A stretch of 64,000 bases of DNA from Labrys monachus (GTDB lineage Bacteria > Pseudomonadota > Alphaproteobacteria > Rhizobiales > Labraceae): contig NZ_JAUSVK010000001.1 in assembly GCF_030814655.1 (NCBI RefSeq), forward strand, positions 4,409,001-4,473,000. Reading direction: 5' to 3'. The notes under the pieces were generated by a model. That model was given only the letters and a program-made list of their open reading frames with translations. It did no database searches and had not been told where the DNA came from. Positions 48,064-56,995 of this stretch are shown here, piece by piece (the first letter of the stretch is position 1; every line of letters starts with the position of its first letter). Made by a program: the position numbers and the translations under genes.

Positions 48064-48420
48064 CTAGCGGGCGGGCGGCGTGCAGATGACCTGATCCTTC
48101 CACACATAGCATACGCTCATGGCGCCCGTGCGCTGCTCGACCCGGAAGACCGCGCTCTCCTTTTCATGGTTGGAGGCGATGAGCATATAGTCGCCCGGCT
48201 CCTGCTTGCCGGCGCCTTCGCCGGGCGGAAAGCAGAGCGTCACCCCGCTGTTGTCGTCCTTCACGCCATATTGGCAGGCGCCGACCTCGCCCGTGACACG
48301 GTCGACCCGGTAGATGCGGTTGAGATCTTTCTGGGGCGCGGCGACGAAACTATAGTCGCCCGCGAGCGCGGGGCCGGCCGCGACGAGACACAGACCGAGG
48401 CAGAAAGGGCGGATCATCAT
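48064..48420 (-). CDS. Small secreted protein of unknown function
   Basis: Encodes 118 aa with a signal peptide (MIRPFCLGLCLVAAGPALAG). The mature part has two imperfect copies of a pattern: YSFVAAPQKDLNRIYRVDRVTGEVGACQYG and YMLIASNHEKESAVFRVEQRTGAMSVCYVW, each followed by a second cysteine (TLCFPP, VICTPP). Hence it looks like a duplicated beta-rich unit with paired cysteines. I recognise no named family. It stands alone between rpiA and the divergent gph. Confidence 0.78.
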   Translation of the reverse strand: MMIRPFCLGLCLVAAGPALAGDYSFVAAPQKDLNRIYRVDRVTGEVGACQYGVKDDNSGVTLCFPPGEGAGKQEPGDYMLIASNHEKESAVFRVEQRTGAMSVCYVWKDQVICTPPAR

Positions 48421-48567
48421 GGGCGGCTCATGCTACCAAACCAGAGGTCGTGAGGGATCCGGGCCGAATCGATGATGGGACACTAACCCGAATCAAGCTA
48501 TTTCCGGCATCCGATTGCCAGCCGACGAAGGCAATTTCCAGACCGAACCTTTTCAAGAAAGTATGTC

Positions 48568-49245
48568 ATGCGGCCGCAGACGGTGATTTTCGACCTCGAC
48601 GGTACCTTGGTGGACAGCGCCGCCGACCTGATGGGCACGCTCAATTTCATCCTCGCGCGCGAAGGCGCTCCCATTTTGCCGGTCGAAAGCGCGCGCAGCC
48701 TGCTGGGCGCCGGCGCCCGGGCCCTGCTCGAGCGCGGCTTCGCCATGGACGGCAGGGCGATCGAGCCTCTACGCATGGACGTGCTCTACCGCGACTTCCT
48801 CGCCTATTACGCCGACCATCTGGCCGACGAGACCGTACCGTTCGACGGCGTGCGGGAGGCGCTCGACCTCCTCAAGGGACGCGGCGCCGTGCTCGGCGTC
48901 TGCACCAACAAGGTGACGGAGCATTCCGTCCGCCTCCTCGACGCCCTCGGCCTCTCCTCCTACTTCAGCGCGGTCTGCGGACGGGACGCCTTTGCCTGGT
49001 GCAAGCCGGATGCGCGCCACCTCACTCTGTCGATCGGGGCGGCGGGCGGCGACGAGGCGGCGGCGATCATGATCGGCGATTCGAAGACGGACATCGCCAC
49101 CGCCATCAATGCCGGCCTCCCCTCGGTCTGCGTCGATTTCGGCTACACCGACATCCCCGCCCGGGACCTCGGCGCGACCGCGGTGATCTCGCATTTCAAC
49201 GAGCTCGTTGCCGCCATCGACAAGATTGCCGCATCGGACGCTTGA
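48568..49245 (+). CDS. gph: HAD-family phosphoglycolate phosphatase
   Basis: Haloacid dehalogenase-type phosphatase of 225 aa, probably removing phosphoglycolate formed in DNA repair or oxygenation. Motif I is FDLDGTLVDSAADLMGTL with the nucleophile aspartate, motif II GVCTNKV, motif III CKPDARHL, and motif IV MIGDSKTDIATAINAG. The cap domain is helical. Related pyrophosphatases share these motifs, so the exact substrate is likely but not certain. It lies just upstream of tRNA-Val. Confidence 0.9.
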   Translation: MRPQTVIFDLDGTLVDSAADLMGTLNFILAREGAPILPVESARSLLGAGARALLERGFAMDGRAIEPLRMDVLYRDFLAYYADHLADETVPFDGVREALDLLKGRGAVLGVCTNKVTEHSVRLLDALGLSSYFSAVCGRDAFAWCKPDARHLTLSIGAAGGDEAAAIMIGDSKTDIATAINAGLPSVCVDFGYTDIPARDLGATAVISHFNELVAAIDKIAASDA

Positions 49246-49286
49246 CAGCACAGCCCGCTTTCTACAAATAAACGGCTCCCCCACGG

Positions 49287-49361
49287 GGGCGCGTAGCTCA
49301 GCGGGAGAGCACTCCCTTCACACGGGAGGGGTCACAGGTTCAATCCCTGTCGCGCCCACCA
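49287..49361 (+). tRNA. tRNA-Val (anticodon CAC)
   Basis: A full cloverleaf is readable: acceptor GGGCGCG paired with CGCGCCC, D-arm GCTC/GAGC, anticodon stem CTCCC/GGGAG with loop TTCACAC (anticodon CAC, reading GUG valine codons), and T-arm ACAGG-TTCAATC-CCTGT. The discriminator is A and the 3' CCA is encoded. Acceptor and arm lengths are normal. No integrase or direct repeat of its 3' end is seen nearby. Confidence 0.97.
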
Positions 49362-49569
49362 TCACCTACCCGAACAGACGGACAGCAAGCCCTGCGGAAG
49401 CGGGGCTGGTGCAGCGTGCCGACCACGGGAAGCCGGCGGCGGCGGACGAATCCCGGCCTCCTCGCTCACGCCCCGACTCATCTTTTCGCCTATCCTGGAA
49501 GCCGCCGGGCACGCGCATGGCTCGGCGTTCCCCGGGTCGATCACATCGTCGCAGAGAGGGAGGAAGACC

Positions 49570-49761
49570 GTGGCTCAGTTGTTCTGCAGCTTGATCAACG
49601 CCAATACCAAGAAGGAAGTGCTCGTCAACGTGGCTCTCATCCGCGATTATCAGGAATATGATGCCCGGACGGTGCTGATATCCTTCGATTCCGACCATAT
49701 GCTCACGGTCGTGGGAACGATGGCGGAAGTTTCGAGGAAGCTCAAGGAGACGCTCGCCTGA
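49570..49761 (+). CDS. Small conserved-looking protein of unknown function
   Basis: Encodes 63 aa from a GTG with an excellent GGGAGGAA four bases upstream. The sequence is soluble, with beta-like segments: AQLFCSLINANTKKEVLVNVALIRDYQEY, TVLISFDSDHMLTVVGTM and a terminal helix AEVSRKLKETL. The pattern (L-N-x(n)-V-N-x-x-L-I then T-V-x-I-x-F-x(n)-V-x-x-x-x-x-E-V) is loosely like the FlbD-type small flagellar proteins, but I would not name it so. It lies between tRNA-Val and an outer membrane protein gene. Confidence 0.7.
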   Translation: MAQLFCSLINANTKKEVLVNVALIRDYQEYDARTVLISFDSDHMLTVVGTMAEVSRKLKETLA

Positions 49762-49948
49762 AGGCGGGGCGCCCGCATGCGGGCATCGCCGCCTCGGGCG
49801 CCGTCGGCCGGCAGACCTGCGCATCCCCTGCCATTCCACGGAACAAAATCGTTCTGACCATGCTTAACGCCGCAATCGAGGCCTTCCGCCCCGACATTGG
49901 GCAAGACCTGCCCGCCCGCCGCCTTGGCACCGATTGTGGAACAGACCG

Positions 49949-50623
49949 ATGAAGCTCCTCACCGCCACCGCCCTTTTCCTGCTGGCCACTCCGACCGCCT
50001 TCGCCGCCGATCTGGCACCGCAGCCCGTCGAACCGGCAGCGCCGGTCGAACTCCCCTTCAGTTGGACCGGCTTCTATGTCGGCGCCCATGCCGGCGCGGT
50101 GTTCAGCGATGCCAAGCTCTCATCCCCGGTCACCGGCGTGCGGCAGGGCTTCGATTCCACCGGCTTCATCGGCGGCGCGCATCTCGGCTACAATGAGCAG
50201 TTCGACAACAACATCGTCGTCGGCCTCGAAGGCGATATCGACTATTCCAGCCTGTCCAAGTCCCAGTATCTGGGCGACGGCGCCTACGGCAAATTCAAGA
50301 ACGACTGGCAGGGTTCGGTGCGCGCCCGCCTCGGCTATGCCTTCGACCGCTTCCTGCCTTATCTGACCGCGGGCGTCGCCTTCGGCGACCAGAAATTCTC
50401 GGTCTATGATCCGGGGACGGGTCTCGGCGCATCGTCGAACAAGACGGCGGTCGGCTGGACAGCCGGCGGCGGCGTCGAATATGCCTGGGACGATCATTGG
50501 AGCGTGCGCGGCGAGGTGCGCTATACCGACTTCGGCAAGAAGAACATCGACTTCGCCGGCACCCGCCTCAAGGGGCGGTTCAACGACACCACGACGACGC
50601 TGGGCATCAGCTACAAGTTCTGA
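49949..50623 (+). CDS. Outer membrane beta-barrel protein (Omp25/31-like)
   Basis: Outer membrane protein of 224 aa. A signal peptide (LLTATALFLLATPTAFA) precedes the mature N-terminus ADLAPQPVEPAAP. The opening FSWTGFYVGAHAGAVFSD is the hallmark of Omp25/Omp31/RopB-like proteins. Alternating hydrophobic strands run through GGGVEYAWDDHWSVRGEVRYTDFG to the terminal ISYKF, ending in phenylalanine as expected for barrel insertion. It is followed by a clear intrinsic terminator. Confidence 0.92.
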   Translation: MKLLTATALFLLATPTAFAADLAPQPVEPAAPVELPFSWTGFYVGAHAGAVFSDAKLSSPVTGVRQGFDSTGFIGGAHLGYNEQFDNNIVVGLEGDIDYSSLSKSQYLGDGAYGKFKNDWQGSVRARLGYAFDRFLPYLTAGVAFGDQKFSVYDPGTGLGASSNKTAVGWTAGGGVEYAWDDHWSVRGEVRYTDFGKKNIDFAGTRLKGRFNDTTTTLGISYKF

Positions 50624-51043
50624 TCCTCGTCCGGCACGGATGAGCGAGCCCGGCCAATGGCCGGGCTTTTTCGTTTGCGTCGGCGGAAATGGCCGTGACG
50701 TCGGTCCGGCCGAGGCTAAAGATGCCTCGGCAACCGGCAAAAAAGCGATCCGCGATACTGCAAACGCCGATCTTTTACTATATAGGGCAATTGAAGTGGT
50801 ATGCGCGGTCCTGGACATCGTCTTTCCAAGCACACCGGCCGGTTGCCTTCTTGCGAGCGGTGACCGGGGTTCGGCCAAGAAACAGGCGCGCGCAATGCAT
50901 CACGTCGGCCCGGGAACGAACCGAACGTTGCGATCACACCCTGCCTCCCTACCGAAAGCCTGCACACGGTGTCGTGGACTTGCGCCCAGGCAATGGGCGG
51001 CCATGCCTTTGGGCACATGGAACCACTCGGAGGGGCGTTTTCC
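50624..51043. other. Intergenic region before the GGDEF-EAL gene
   Basis: This 420 nt spacer holds the terminator at 50647-50672 and a second hairpin, CCGAGGC/GCCTCGG, at about 50709-50728. A relatively AT-rich stretch with a TATATA-like run (about 50770-50790) probably carries the promoter of the c-di-GMP gene. No coding sequence is supported. Confidence 0.5.
50647..50672 (+). terminator. Intrinsic terminator of the outer membrane barrel gene
   Basis: AGCCCGGCC and GGCCGGGCT form a perfect 9-bp stem with loop AAT, followed directly by TTTTTCG, 24 nt after the stop codon. This is a textbook rho-independent terminator. Confidence 0.9.
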
Positions 51044-53134
51044 ATGATGACCGTGCTGGGCTGCATCGTGTATCGGCATGACCTGTGGCTCGTCGCCGTC
51101 GCAGCCATGCTCTGCATCGCCGGTTCATGGGTGGCGGCCCGCCTCTTTCATCGCGCAGCCACCACCAGCGGCCTGCAGCGCATCGGCTGGCATTTCCTGA
51201 CGGCGCTCGCCGCGGGCGCGGCGATCTGGTGCACCCATTTCGTGGCCATGCTGGGCTTCGAGGCGAGCGTGCCCGTCGGCTTCGATCCGGTCCTGACCAT
51301 CGTTTCCCTGCTCATCGCCGTCCTCGGAAGCACGGTCGGCTTCGTCATCGCGGGAAGCCGTCTGGCGAGAGGCACGGCTGCGGTCGGCGGGGCGATCGTC
51401 GGGCTGGCAATCGTCGCCATGCACTATACCGGCATGATGGCCTACCGCGTGCAGGGCATCGTCTCATGGGACCGGCCCTATCTCGTCGCCTCCGTCATCC
51501 TCGCCGTCGGCTTCGCGGCGGCGGCCTTGCATATCGCGATGCACCGCAACGGCCGCGCCGACAACCTGATGGCGAGCCTGCTGGCGGCGGCGATCCTGTC
51601 CCTGCATTTTACCGGCATGGCCGCCTTCCGCGTCCAGCCCTTGCTGATCGACGCTTCGTTCGTCAATCCGCAGGCATTCCAGGCCCTGGCGCTCGCCGTC
51701 GCCGGCATGGCGCTCCTCATCGTCGGGGCGGGACTGGCGAGCTATCTCATCGACGGCAGCCTGCGTGCCGAATCGATCGAGCGGCTGCGCAAGATGGCCA
51801 TGAACGACAGCCTGACCGGGCTGCCGAACCGGGTGAACTTCAACGGTCGACTCGACCAGGAAATCGACCAGGCCTGCCACGCCGGCCGCAAGCTCGCCTT
51901 GGTCGGCATCGACCTCAACCGCTTCAAGGAGATCAACGACCTGCGCGGCCACCATGCCGGCGACGAGGTGCTGCGGATCGTCGCGCGGCGCATCAGCGGC
52001 GTGCTGCGCGACGGCGAGTTCATCGCCAGGGTCGGCGGAGACGAATTCGCCGCCCTCCATCGCATGGCGGACCCCGGCAATCTCGCCGGCTTCCTCGCCC
52101 GCCTCGAAGAGGCCTTGTTCAAGCCGGTCCGCGTCGACGACTACGAGGTCATCCCGGGCGCGAGCTTCGGCGTCGCCATCTATCCGGACGATGCCGCCGA
52201 CAAGGCGACCCTCATCAACAATGCCGACCTCGCAATGTACCGCGCCAAGTCGGACCTGTGGCGCACCGCCTGCTTCTACGAGCCGTCGATGGACGAAACG
52301 GTGCGGGCGCGCCGCAATCTTGCCGCGGACCTGCGCGAAGCGCTGGCCCATCACCAACTCAGCATCCATTATCAGGTGCAGACCTCGGTCTCGACCGGGC
52401 AGATCCTCGGCTATGAGGCGCTGCTGCGCTGGAACCACCCGCAGCGCGGCTGCATCACGCCGACCGAATTCATACCGCTCGCCGAGGAGAACGGCCTGAT
52501 CCTGCAGATGGGCGAATGGGTGCTGCGGAGCGCCTGCGCCACGGCTGCGTCATGGGAGCCGCCCTACAAGGTGGCGGTCAACCTGTCGGCCGTCCAGCTC
52601 GCCCATGCCGACCTGCCGCTGCTCGTCAGGCAGGTGCTGGAAGAGACCGGCCTGCCACCGCACCGGCTGGAGCTGGAGCTGACGGAAACCACCATCTTCG
52701 CCGACAAGGAGCGCTCTCTGCATATGCTGCGGCAGATCAAGGCGCTCGGCGTCAGCATCTCCCTCGACGATTTCGGCACCGGCTATTCCTCGCTCGATAC
52801 GCTGCGCTCCTTCGCCTTCGACAAGATCAAGATCGACCGCTCCTTCATCAGCGAGGCGGCGTCCAACCCGCAGACCGCCGCCATCATCCGCGCCATCCTG
52901 GCGCTCGGCAAGAGCCTGGGCGTCGCGGTCCTGGCCGAGGGGATCGAAACCTCGGACCAGCTTCAGATGCTGAACCTGGAAGGCTGCGACGAAGGCCAGG
53001 GCTTCCTGCTGGGGCGCCCGGCGCCCCTCAGCGAGATCCTCGATTCCGGCCAGATCACGCTCAAGGGGCGGAGTGACGGCCCGGGGACGACGCGCAAAGT
53101 CGATTTCGGGACGATGGGACGGGCAGCCGTGTAG
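51044..53134 (+). CDS. MHYT-GGDEF-EAL cyclic-di-GMP protein
   Basis: Membrane-bound c-di-GMP enzyme of 696 aa. The start at 51044 has GGAGGGG eight bases upstream. The N-terminal ~250 residues form seven hydrophobic segments with three MHYT-type motifs (THFVAMLGF, MHYTGMMAY, LHFTGMAAF), thought to bind a metal and sense diatomic gas or redox. The diguanylate cyclase domain has an intact active site (ARVGGDEFAALH), and the phosphodiesterase domain has GYEALLRWNHPQRG and DDFGTGYSSL, also intact. Thus both synthesis and breakdown are possible, with net activity set by the sensor. It is monocistronic as far as visible. Confidence 0.95.
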   Translation: MMTVLGCIVYRHDLWLVAVAAMLCIAGSWVAARLFHRAATTSGLQRIGWHFLTALAAGAAIWCTHFVAMLGFEASVPVGFDPVLTIVSLLIAVLGSTVGFVIAGSRLARGTAAVGGAIVGLAIVAMHYTGMMAYRVQGIVSWDRPYLVASVILAVGFAAAALHIAMHRNGRADNLMASLLAAAILSLHFTGMAAFRVQPLLIDASFVNPQAFQALALAVAGMALLIVGAGLASYLIDGSLRAESIERLRKMAMNDSLTGLPNRVNFNGRLDQEIDQACHAGRKLALVGIDLNRFKEINDLRGHHAGDEVLRIVARRISGVLRDGEFIARVGGDEFAALHRMADPGNLAGFLARLEEALFKPVRVDDYEVIPGASFGVAIYPDDAADKATLINNADLAMYRAKSDLWRTACFYEPSMDETVRARRNLAADLREALAHHQLSIHYQVQTSVSTGQILGYEALLRWNHPQRGCITPTEFIPLAEENGLILQMGEWVLRSACATAASWEPPYKVAVNLSAVQLAHADLPLLVRQVLEETGLPPHRLELELTETTIFADKERSLHMLRQIKALGVSISLDDFGTGYSSLDTLRSFAFDKIKIDRSFISEAASNPQTAAIIRAILALGKSLGVAVLAEGIETSDQLQMLNLEGCDEGQGFLLGRPAPLSEILDSGQITLKGRSDGPGTTRKVDFGTMGRAAV

Positions 53135-53194
53135 CCGGCCGTCCTGGCAAATCGCCCTTCGATATCGGGCGGCGTGGCCCAAAGCCGCGCCAGC

Positions 53195-53674
53195 CTACAT
53201 GCGGGCGGTGCCGGTGTCGCCGATGGCGGGGCGGGTGCCGGCGAGGCCGGCCGCGATCATCTTGACATAGCTGACCACCGTGCCGGGGCTGTCCCAGTAA
53301 TGCGCGGAATGGGGGACGACCTTGAGCACCCGGATCGCCGGATCGTCAGGGCCCGTCCACCACGCCTTCATGGGCACGGACCACAATTCACGGATCTTGT
53401 CGCGGTCGTTCGAGATCGTCGCCCGACCGGCGATGGAGACGTATTTCTGCCCGGACGAATCGGCGAAAGCCAAGCCCACGGCGGGGTTGTCGCCGATCTC
53501 CTCGTCCTTGTCGCTCTGCGCGTCCGTCAGGAAGTAGAAGGCGTTCTCGTCGCGGGCCGCATGGGCCGCCATCGGGCGGGACAAGATCTCGCCGTCCGAA
53601 AGCGTGCTCAGCATGCAGAAGCCGATCTTCTCCGCGAGGGCCCAGACCCGATCGAGGTCGCTGGCTTGTGTCAT
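53195..53674 (-). CDS. Pyridoxamine 5'-phosphate oxidase-like flavin split-barrel protein
   Basis: Small flavin-binding protein of 159 aa of the general-stress/PNPOx-like split-barrel group. Features include FCMLSTLSDGEILSRPMAAHAARDENAFYFLTDAQSDKDEEIGDNPAVGLAFADSSGQKYVSIAGRATI, which is the characteristic strand order, and WWTGPDDPAIRVLKVVPHSAHYWDSPG near the C-terminus. AGGAG lies eight bases before the ATG at 53674. Reported members bind FMN or FAD and respond to stress; the function here is not predictable. Confidence 0.9.
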   Translation of the reverse strand: MTQASDLDRVWALAEKIGFCMLSTLSDGEILSRPMAAHAARDENAFYFLTDAQSDKDEEIGDNPAVGLAFADSSGQKYVSIAGRATISNDRDKIRELWSVPMKAWWTGPDDPAIRVLKVVPHSAHYWDSPGTVVSYVKMIAAGLAGTRPAIGDTGTARM

Positions 53675-53805
53675 GGCGTTGCTCCTGTTGAACCGGAGTA
53701 ATGCCTGCATCTTCGCTATGTTCCCCCCGGCCCGCCCATGACCGCCGCCCGCAAGAAGGCCGGAGCCGTCGCCGGCCCCGGCCCTCCTCGATCGCGGTCG
53801 TCCGA

Positions 53806-54909
53806 TCAGAAGTCGAACTTCTCGATGTTGTCCTTGGTGAAGACGAAGGGGGCGCCGAGCAGGATCTCGGAGCCGTTGATCACCTGGAGATCGCCGAGCT
53901 TGCCGGCCTTGACCGAGGTGTCGCCGGGCTTCAGCGTGCCGTCAGTGACGGCGCGCAGCACATAGGTCGCGGCATAGCCAAGATCGACCGGGTTCCAGAG
54001 CACGACCGACTTCACGCAGTCCTTGGCGACATAGGGCTTCATCGCGTTGGGCGTGGCGAGGCCGATCACGGCGATCTTGCCGCACTGGCCGGCCTGCGTC
54101 ACCGCCTCGGCGGAGGCCGGCGTGGCGACGCTGGTCATGCCGAAGATGCCCTTGAGGTCGGAGCCGTATTTGTTGATCAGCGTCGTGGCCTGGGTGAAGG
54201 ACAGGGTGTTGTCCTCCTGGGCTTCCACCGTCTCGAGGAATTTCAGCTTCGGATGGCACTTGGCGGCATAGGCGCCCATCTCGGAGATCCAGCGCGCCTG
54301 GTTCGGCGTGGTGAAGGTGGAGGTGACGATGGCGACGCCCGCCTCCTCGCCGACTTCCTTGGCCATGTTGTCGATCAGCGACTTGGCGATGCCGTTGCTC
54401 TGCGCCTGGTTGACGAACCACTGGCGGGCGTCGGGCGTGGCGTCGGAATCATAGCCCACGACGTTGATGCCCTTCCCCAGCGCCTTCTTCAGCACCGGCG
54501 CGATGGCGACGGGATCGTTCGCCGCGAACAGGATGCCGTCGACGCCCGACGTGATGTAATTGTCGATGAAGGTGATCTGGTCGTCGATATTGGCCTTGGT
54601 CGGACCGTCGGTCTTGACGTTGACGTTGCCGAGTTCCTTGGCCGCGTCGGCCATGCCCTTCGACGTCGCGTTGAAATAGCCGATGCCGATCAGCTTGGGC
54701 ACGTCGACCACGGTGAGCGTCTTGCCCTTGCGGTCGGGGGCGCCGGTGACGGACGCGCCGTTATAGGGCTTGGCCGCCACCGTAGCCGGCGTGTTGTCGC
54801 AGGCGAGCGGGTTCGTCGGCAGGTCGTCGCCGCCTGTCCAGGTCGAAGCGGCGTGGGCCACGCCGCACAGCGAAATGCCCAGGGCGATCGCCAATGGCAG
54901 TCTGATCAT
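53806..54909 (-). CDS. Monosaccharide ABC transporter substrate-binding protein (CUT2; RhaS/LsrB-like)
   Basis: Periplasmic binding protein of 367 aa. A signal peptide (IRLPLAIALGISLCGVAHA) precedes a periplasmic-binding-type-1 fold with KTLTVVDVPKLIGIGYFNATSKGMADAAKELG, QITFIDNYITSGVDGILFAANDPVAIAPVLKKALGKGINVVGYDSDA and WNPVDLGYAATYVLRAV. It resembles rhamnose-binding RhaS and autoinducer-2-binding LsrB, which I cannot separate by eye. It is the last gene of an ATPase-permease-permease-binding protein operon, with a hairpin in the 139 nt upstream gap. Confidence 0.88.
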   Translation of the reverse strand: MIRLPLAIALGISLCGVAHAASTWTGGDDLPTNPLACDNTPATVAAKPYNGASVTGAPDRKGKTLTVVDVPKLIGIGYFNATSKGMADAAKELGNVNVKTDGPTKANIDDQITFIDNYITSGVDGILFAANDPVAIAPVLKKALGKGINVVGYDSDATPDARQWFVNQAQSNGIAKSLIDNMAKEVGEEAGVAIVTSTFTTPNQARWISEMGAYAAKCHPKLKFLETVEAQEDNTLSFTQATTLINKYGSDLKGIFGMTSVATPASAEAVTQAGQCGKIAVIGLATPNAMKPYVAKDCVKSVVLWNPVDLGYAATYVLRAVTDGTLKPGDTSVKAGKLGDLQVINGSEILLGAPFVFTKDNIEKFDF

Positions 54910-54998
54910 CGTCTTCCCTCCTCGTCGTCCGGGTTTTCGGGCCCGGTGTTGATTGCCCGGTTTCGAGCGCCTTTCGATGGCGCCCTCCGGTGGTTTCG

Positions 54999-55018
54999 CC
55001 GCATTCCGGGGAATGCGG
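54999..55018. repeat. Hairpin before the binding protein gene
   Basis: CCGCATTCC and GGAATGCGG form a near-perfect 9-bp inverted repeat with a two-base centre in the 139 nt between the second permease stop and the binding protein start. In such operons a hairpin here often protects the 3' transcript end and raises binding protein levels relative to the membrane parts; that role is inferred. Confidence 0.5.
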
Positions 55019-55048
55019 TATGCTCGGGCGATCCCCGACGGGGTTCCG

Positions 55049-55993
55049 TCAGGTCTCGCGGCCTCTGTGCGAAAGATTGCTCAGAAGGACGGTCAGGATC
55101 AGGGCGGCGCCGATCACCACGATGGTGCTGTCGCCCTTGTAGCCGGCCAGGAGCAGGCCGTTCTTCAAGGCCTGCATCAGGATGAGGCCGAGGGCGGTGC
55201 CGACGATGGTGCCGCGCCCGCCGAAGATGCTGGTGCCGCCGAGGACGACGGCGGTGATCGCGTCGAGCTCCCAGCCCGTGCCCATGTCGGAGCGCGTGGT
55301 CGTCACCCGCGACACGAACACCACCGCGGCGACCGCGGCGCACAGGCCCGAGGCGCTGTAGATGAGGATCTTGGTGCGGTCGACGGCAAGGCCCGAGAAG
55401 CGGGCGGCGATCTCGTTCGAGCCGATGGCATAGGTCGTGCGGCCGAACACGGTGAGCCCGAGAATGCAGGCCGCGACGATGGCGCCGACGACCATGATCC
55501 AGATCTGGACGGGGACGTCGAGGATCTGGCCCTGGCCGAAGACGAAGAACCAGTCGGGATAGCCGCGCACCGAACGGGCCTGGCTGATGCCCTCGGCGAG
55601 GCCGCGATAGAGCGCCAGCGTCGCCAGCGTGGCGATCAGGGGCGGCACCTTGAAATAGGTGATGATCAGCCCGTTGACGGTGCCGCCGAGGGTGCCGACG
55701 AGGAGCGCCAGCACGATCGCCACCGGCAGGGCCAGGCCGACATCGTGCCAGAACACGCCGAGCACGATCGACACCATGCCGACGATCGAGCCGACCGACA
55801 GGTCGATGCCGCCGGTGACGATGACGAAGGTCATGGCGAGGGCGATCATGCCGACCTCGGCCATCAGGCGGCCCTGGTTGAGGAGGTTGTCGAGCGTCAG
55901 GAAGCGATCGGACCGCTGGGCCAGCAGCACCAGGGTGACGACGACCAGCAGGGCCAGGATCGTCTCGTGGCGGACAAGGGAGCGCCAGTTCAT
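55049..55993 (-). CDS. Monosaccharide ABC transporter permease 2
   Basis: Inner-membrane permease of 314 aa (CUT2 family). It has about nine hydrophobic segments with the signature MTFVIVTGGIDLSVGSIVGMV and AIGSNEIAARFSGLAVDRTKI as the ATPase-contact loop. The ATG at 55993 has GGAG ten bases upstream. It forms a heteromeric channel with permease 1, 15 nt upstream on the same transcript. Confidence 0.92.
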   Translation of the reverse strand: MNWRSLVRHETILALLVVVTLVLLAQRSDRFLTLDNLLNQGRLMAEVGMIALAMTFVIVTGGIDLSVGSIVGMVSIVLGVFWHDVGLALPVAIVLALLVGTLGGTVNGLIITYFKVPPLIATLATLALYRGLAEGISQARSVRGYPDWFFVFGQGQILDVPVQIWIMVVGAIVAACILGLTVFGRTTYAIGSNEIAARFSGLAVDRTKILIYSASGLCAAVAAVVFVSRVTTTRSDMGTGWELDAITAVVLGGTSIFGGRGTIVGTALGLILMQALKNGLLLAGYKGDSTIVVIGAALILTVLLSNLSHRGRET

Positions 55994-56008
55994 GCGTGTG
56001 CGCTCCAA

Positions 56009-56995
56009 TCAGGTCAGACGCTGGCGGCGGGCCATGTCGGCCAGCACCGTGATCAGGATGAGGACGCCGAGCACGGCGCGCAGCCAGTAGGCGGAGATGC
56101 CGACGAAGACGAGCGCGGAACTGATGGCGGCGAACAGGATGGCGGCGAGGGTCGAGCCGACGACGGTGCCGGTGCCGCCGAGGATCGAGACGCCGCCGAT
56201 CACCGCCGCGGTGATCACCGTCAGCTCCAGGTTCGGCGGCACGGTCGACTGGATGACCTGCAGCTGCGTGGCGAAGAGCAGCGTCGCCAGCCCCGCGAAG
56301 AGGCCGTGGATGGCGAAGACGGCGACGGTGACGGGCTTGGCCGGGATGCCGGCGGTGCGCGCCGCCTCGGCATTGCCGCCCACCGCGTAGATCGAGCGGC
56401 CGAACGCCGAATAGCTCATCCAGAACGCCATGATCACGGTGAGGATCACCATGAAGTAGATCGGCGCGGGCACGCCGAACAGGCGCGACTGGGCGATGAA
56501 GAAATCGGGCGGCAGGTTGGTGATCCATGCCCCGTTCGTCGCCCAGATCAGCCCGCCCTTGAGGACGGACAGCATGCCGAGCGTCACCACGATCGAGGGG
56601 ATGTTGGCATAGGCGACCAGCACGCCGACGAAGGCGTTGATGAGGATGCCGAGCAGCACCGGCACCAGCCAGGCCACCCAGATCGGGTAATGGCTGGTGG
56701 CGAGCGTGCCGGCGACGGTGGCGAGCACCCCGATGAGCGAGCCGACCGACACGTCGATATGGCCGCAGATGATGACGAGCGCCATGCCGATGGCCGCCAC
56801 GGCGACATAGGCGTTGCCCGAGAAGATCGTGGTGAGGTTGTTGCCGGAGAAATAGCGCGGGTTGATGGTGCCGACGACAGCGAACAGCACGAGCAGCGCG
56901 GCCAGGATGACCAGTTCCTGGCCATAGGCCTGCACCAGGCGCGTCACCGTTCCCCGCGAGGCGCTGACGCGGACGGTGGGCGTCATATCCGTCAT
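56009..56995 (-). CDS. Monosaccharide ABC transporter permease 1
   Basis: Inner-membrane permease of 328 aa (CUT2 family). The start at 56995 shares one base with the ATPase stop. The signature MALVIICGHIDVSVGSLIGVLATVA is present, with AVGGNAEAARTAGIPAKPV as the ATPase-contact loop and VIGGVSILGGTGTVVGSTLAAI near the end. Its frame remains open far upstream through the ATPase gene, an artefact. The two permeases plus one two-domain ATPase match the rhamnose (RhaPQ) and Lsr arrangements. Confidence 0.93.
   Translation of the reverse strand: MTDMTPTVRVSASRGTVTRLVQAYGQELVILAALLVLFAVVGTINPRYFSGNNLTTIFSGNAYVAVAAIGMALVIICGHIDVSVGSLIGVLATVAGTLATSHYPIWVAWLVPVLLGILINAFVGVLVAYANIPSIVVTLGMLSVLKGGLIWATNGAWITNLPPDFFIAQSRLFGVPAPIYFMVILTVIMAFWMSYSAFGRSIYAVGGNAEAARTAGIPAKPVTVAVFAIHGLFAGLATLLFATQLQVIQSTVPPNLELTVITAAVIGGVSILGGTGTVVGSTLAAILFAAISSALVFVGISAYWLRAVLGVLILITVLADMARRQRLT

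Noticed and set aside
49287-49361. tRNA-Val as an integration site for a genomic island
   Set aside because: No integrase, no repeated tRNA 3' end and no shift in base composition follow it.
49375-49410. Imperfect hairpin AGCCCTGC/GCGGGGCT after tRNA-Val as its terminator
   Set aside because: The stem needs a G-T pair and no T-run follows, so support is too weak.
49570-49761. Naming the 63-residue protein FlbD
   Set aside because: The resemblance is a loose hydrophobic pattern, and no flagellar gene is nearby.
50709-50728. CCGAGGC/GCCTCGG hairpin as a second terminator
   Set aside because: Only seven pairs with a seven-base loop and no T-run; a strong terminator already lies just upstream.
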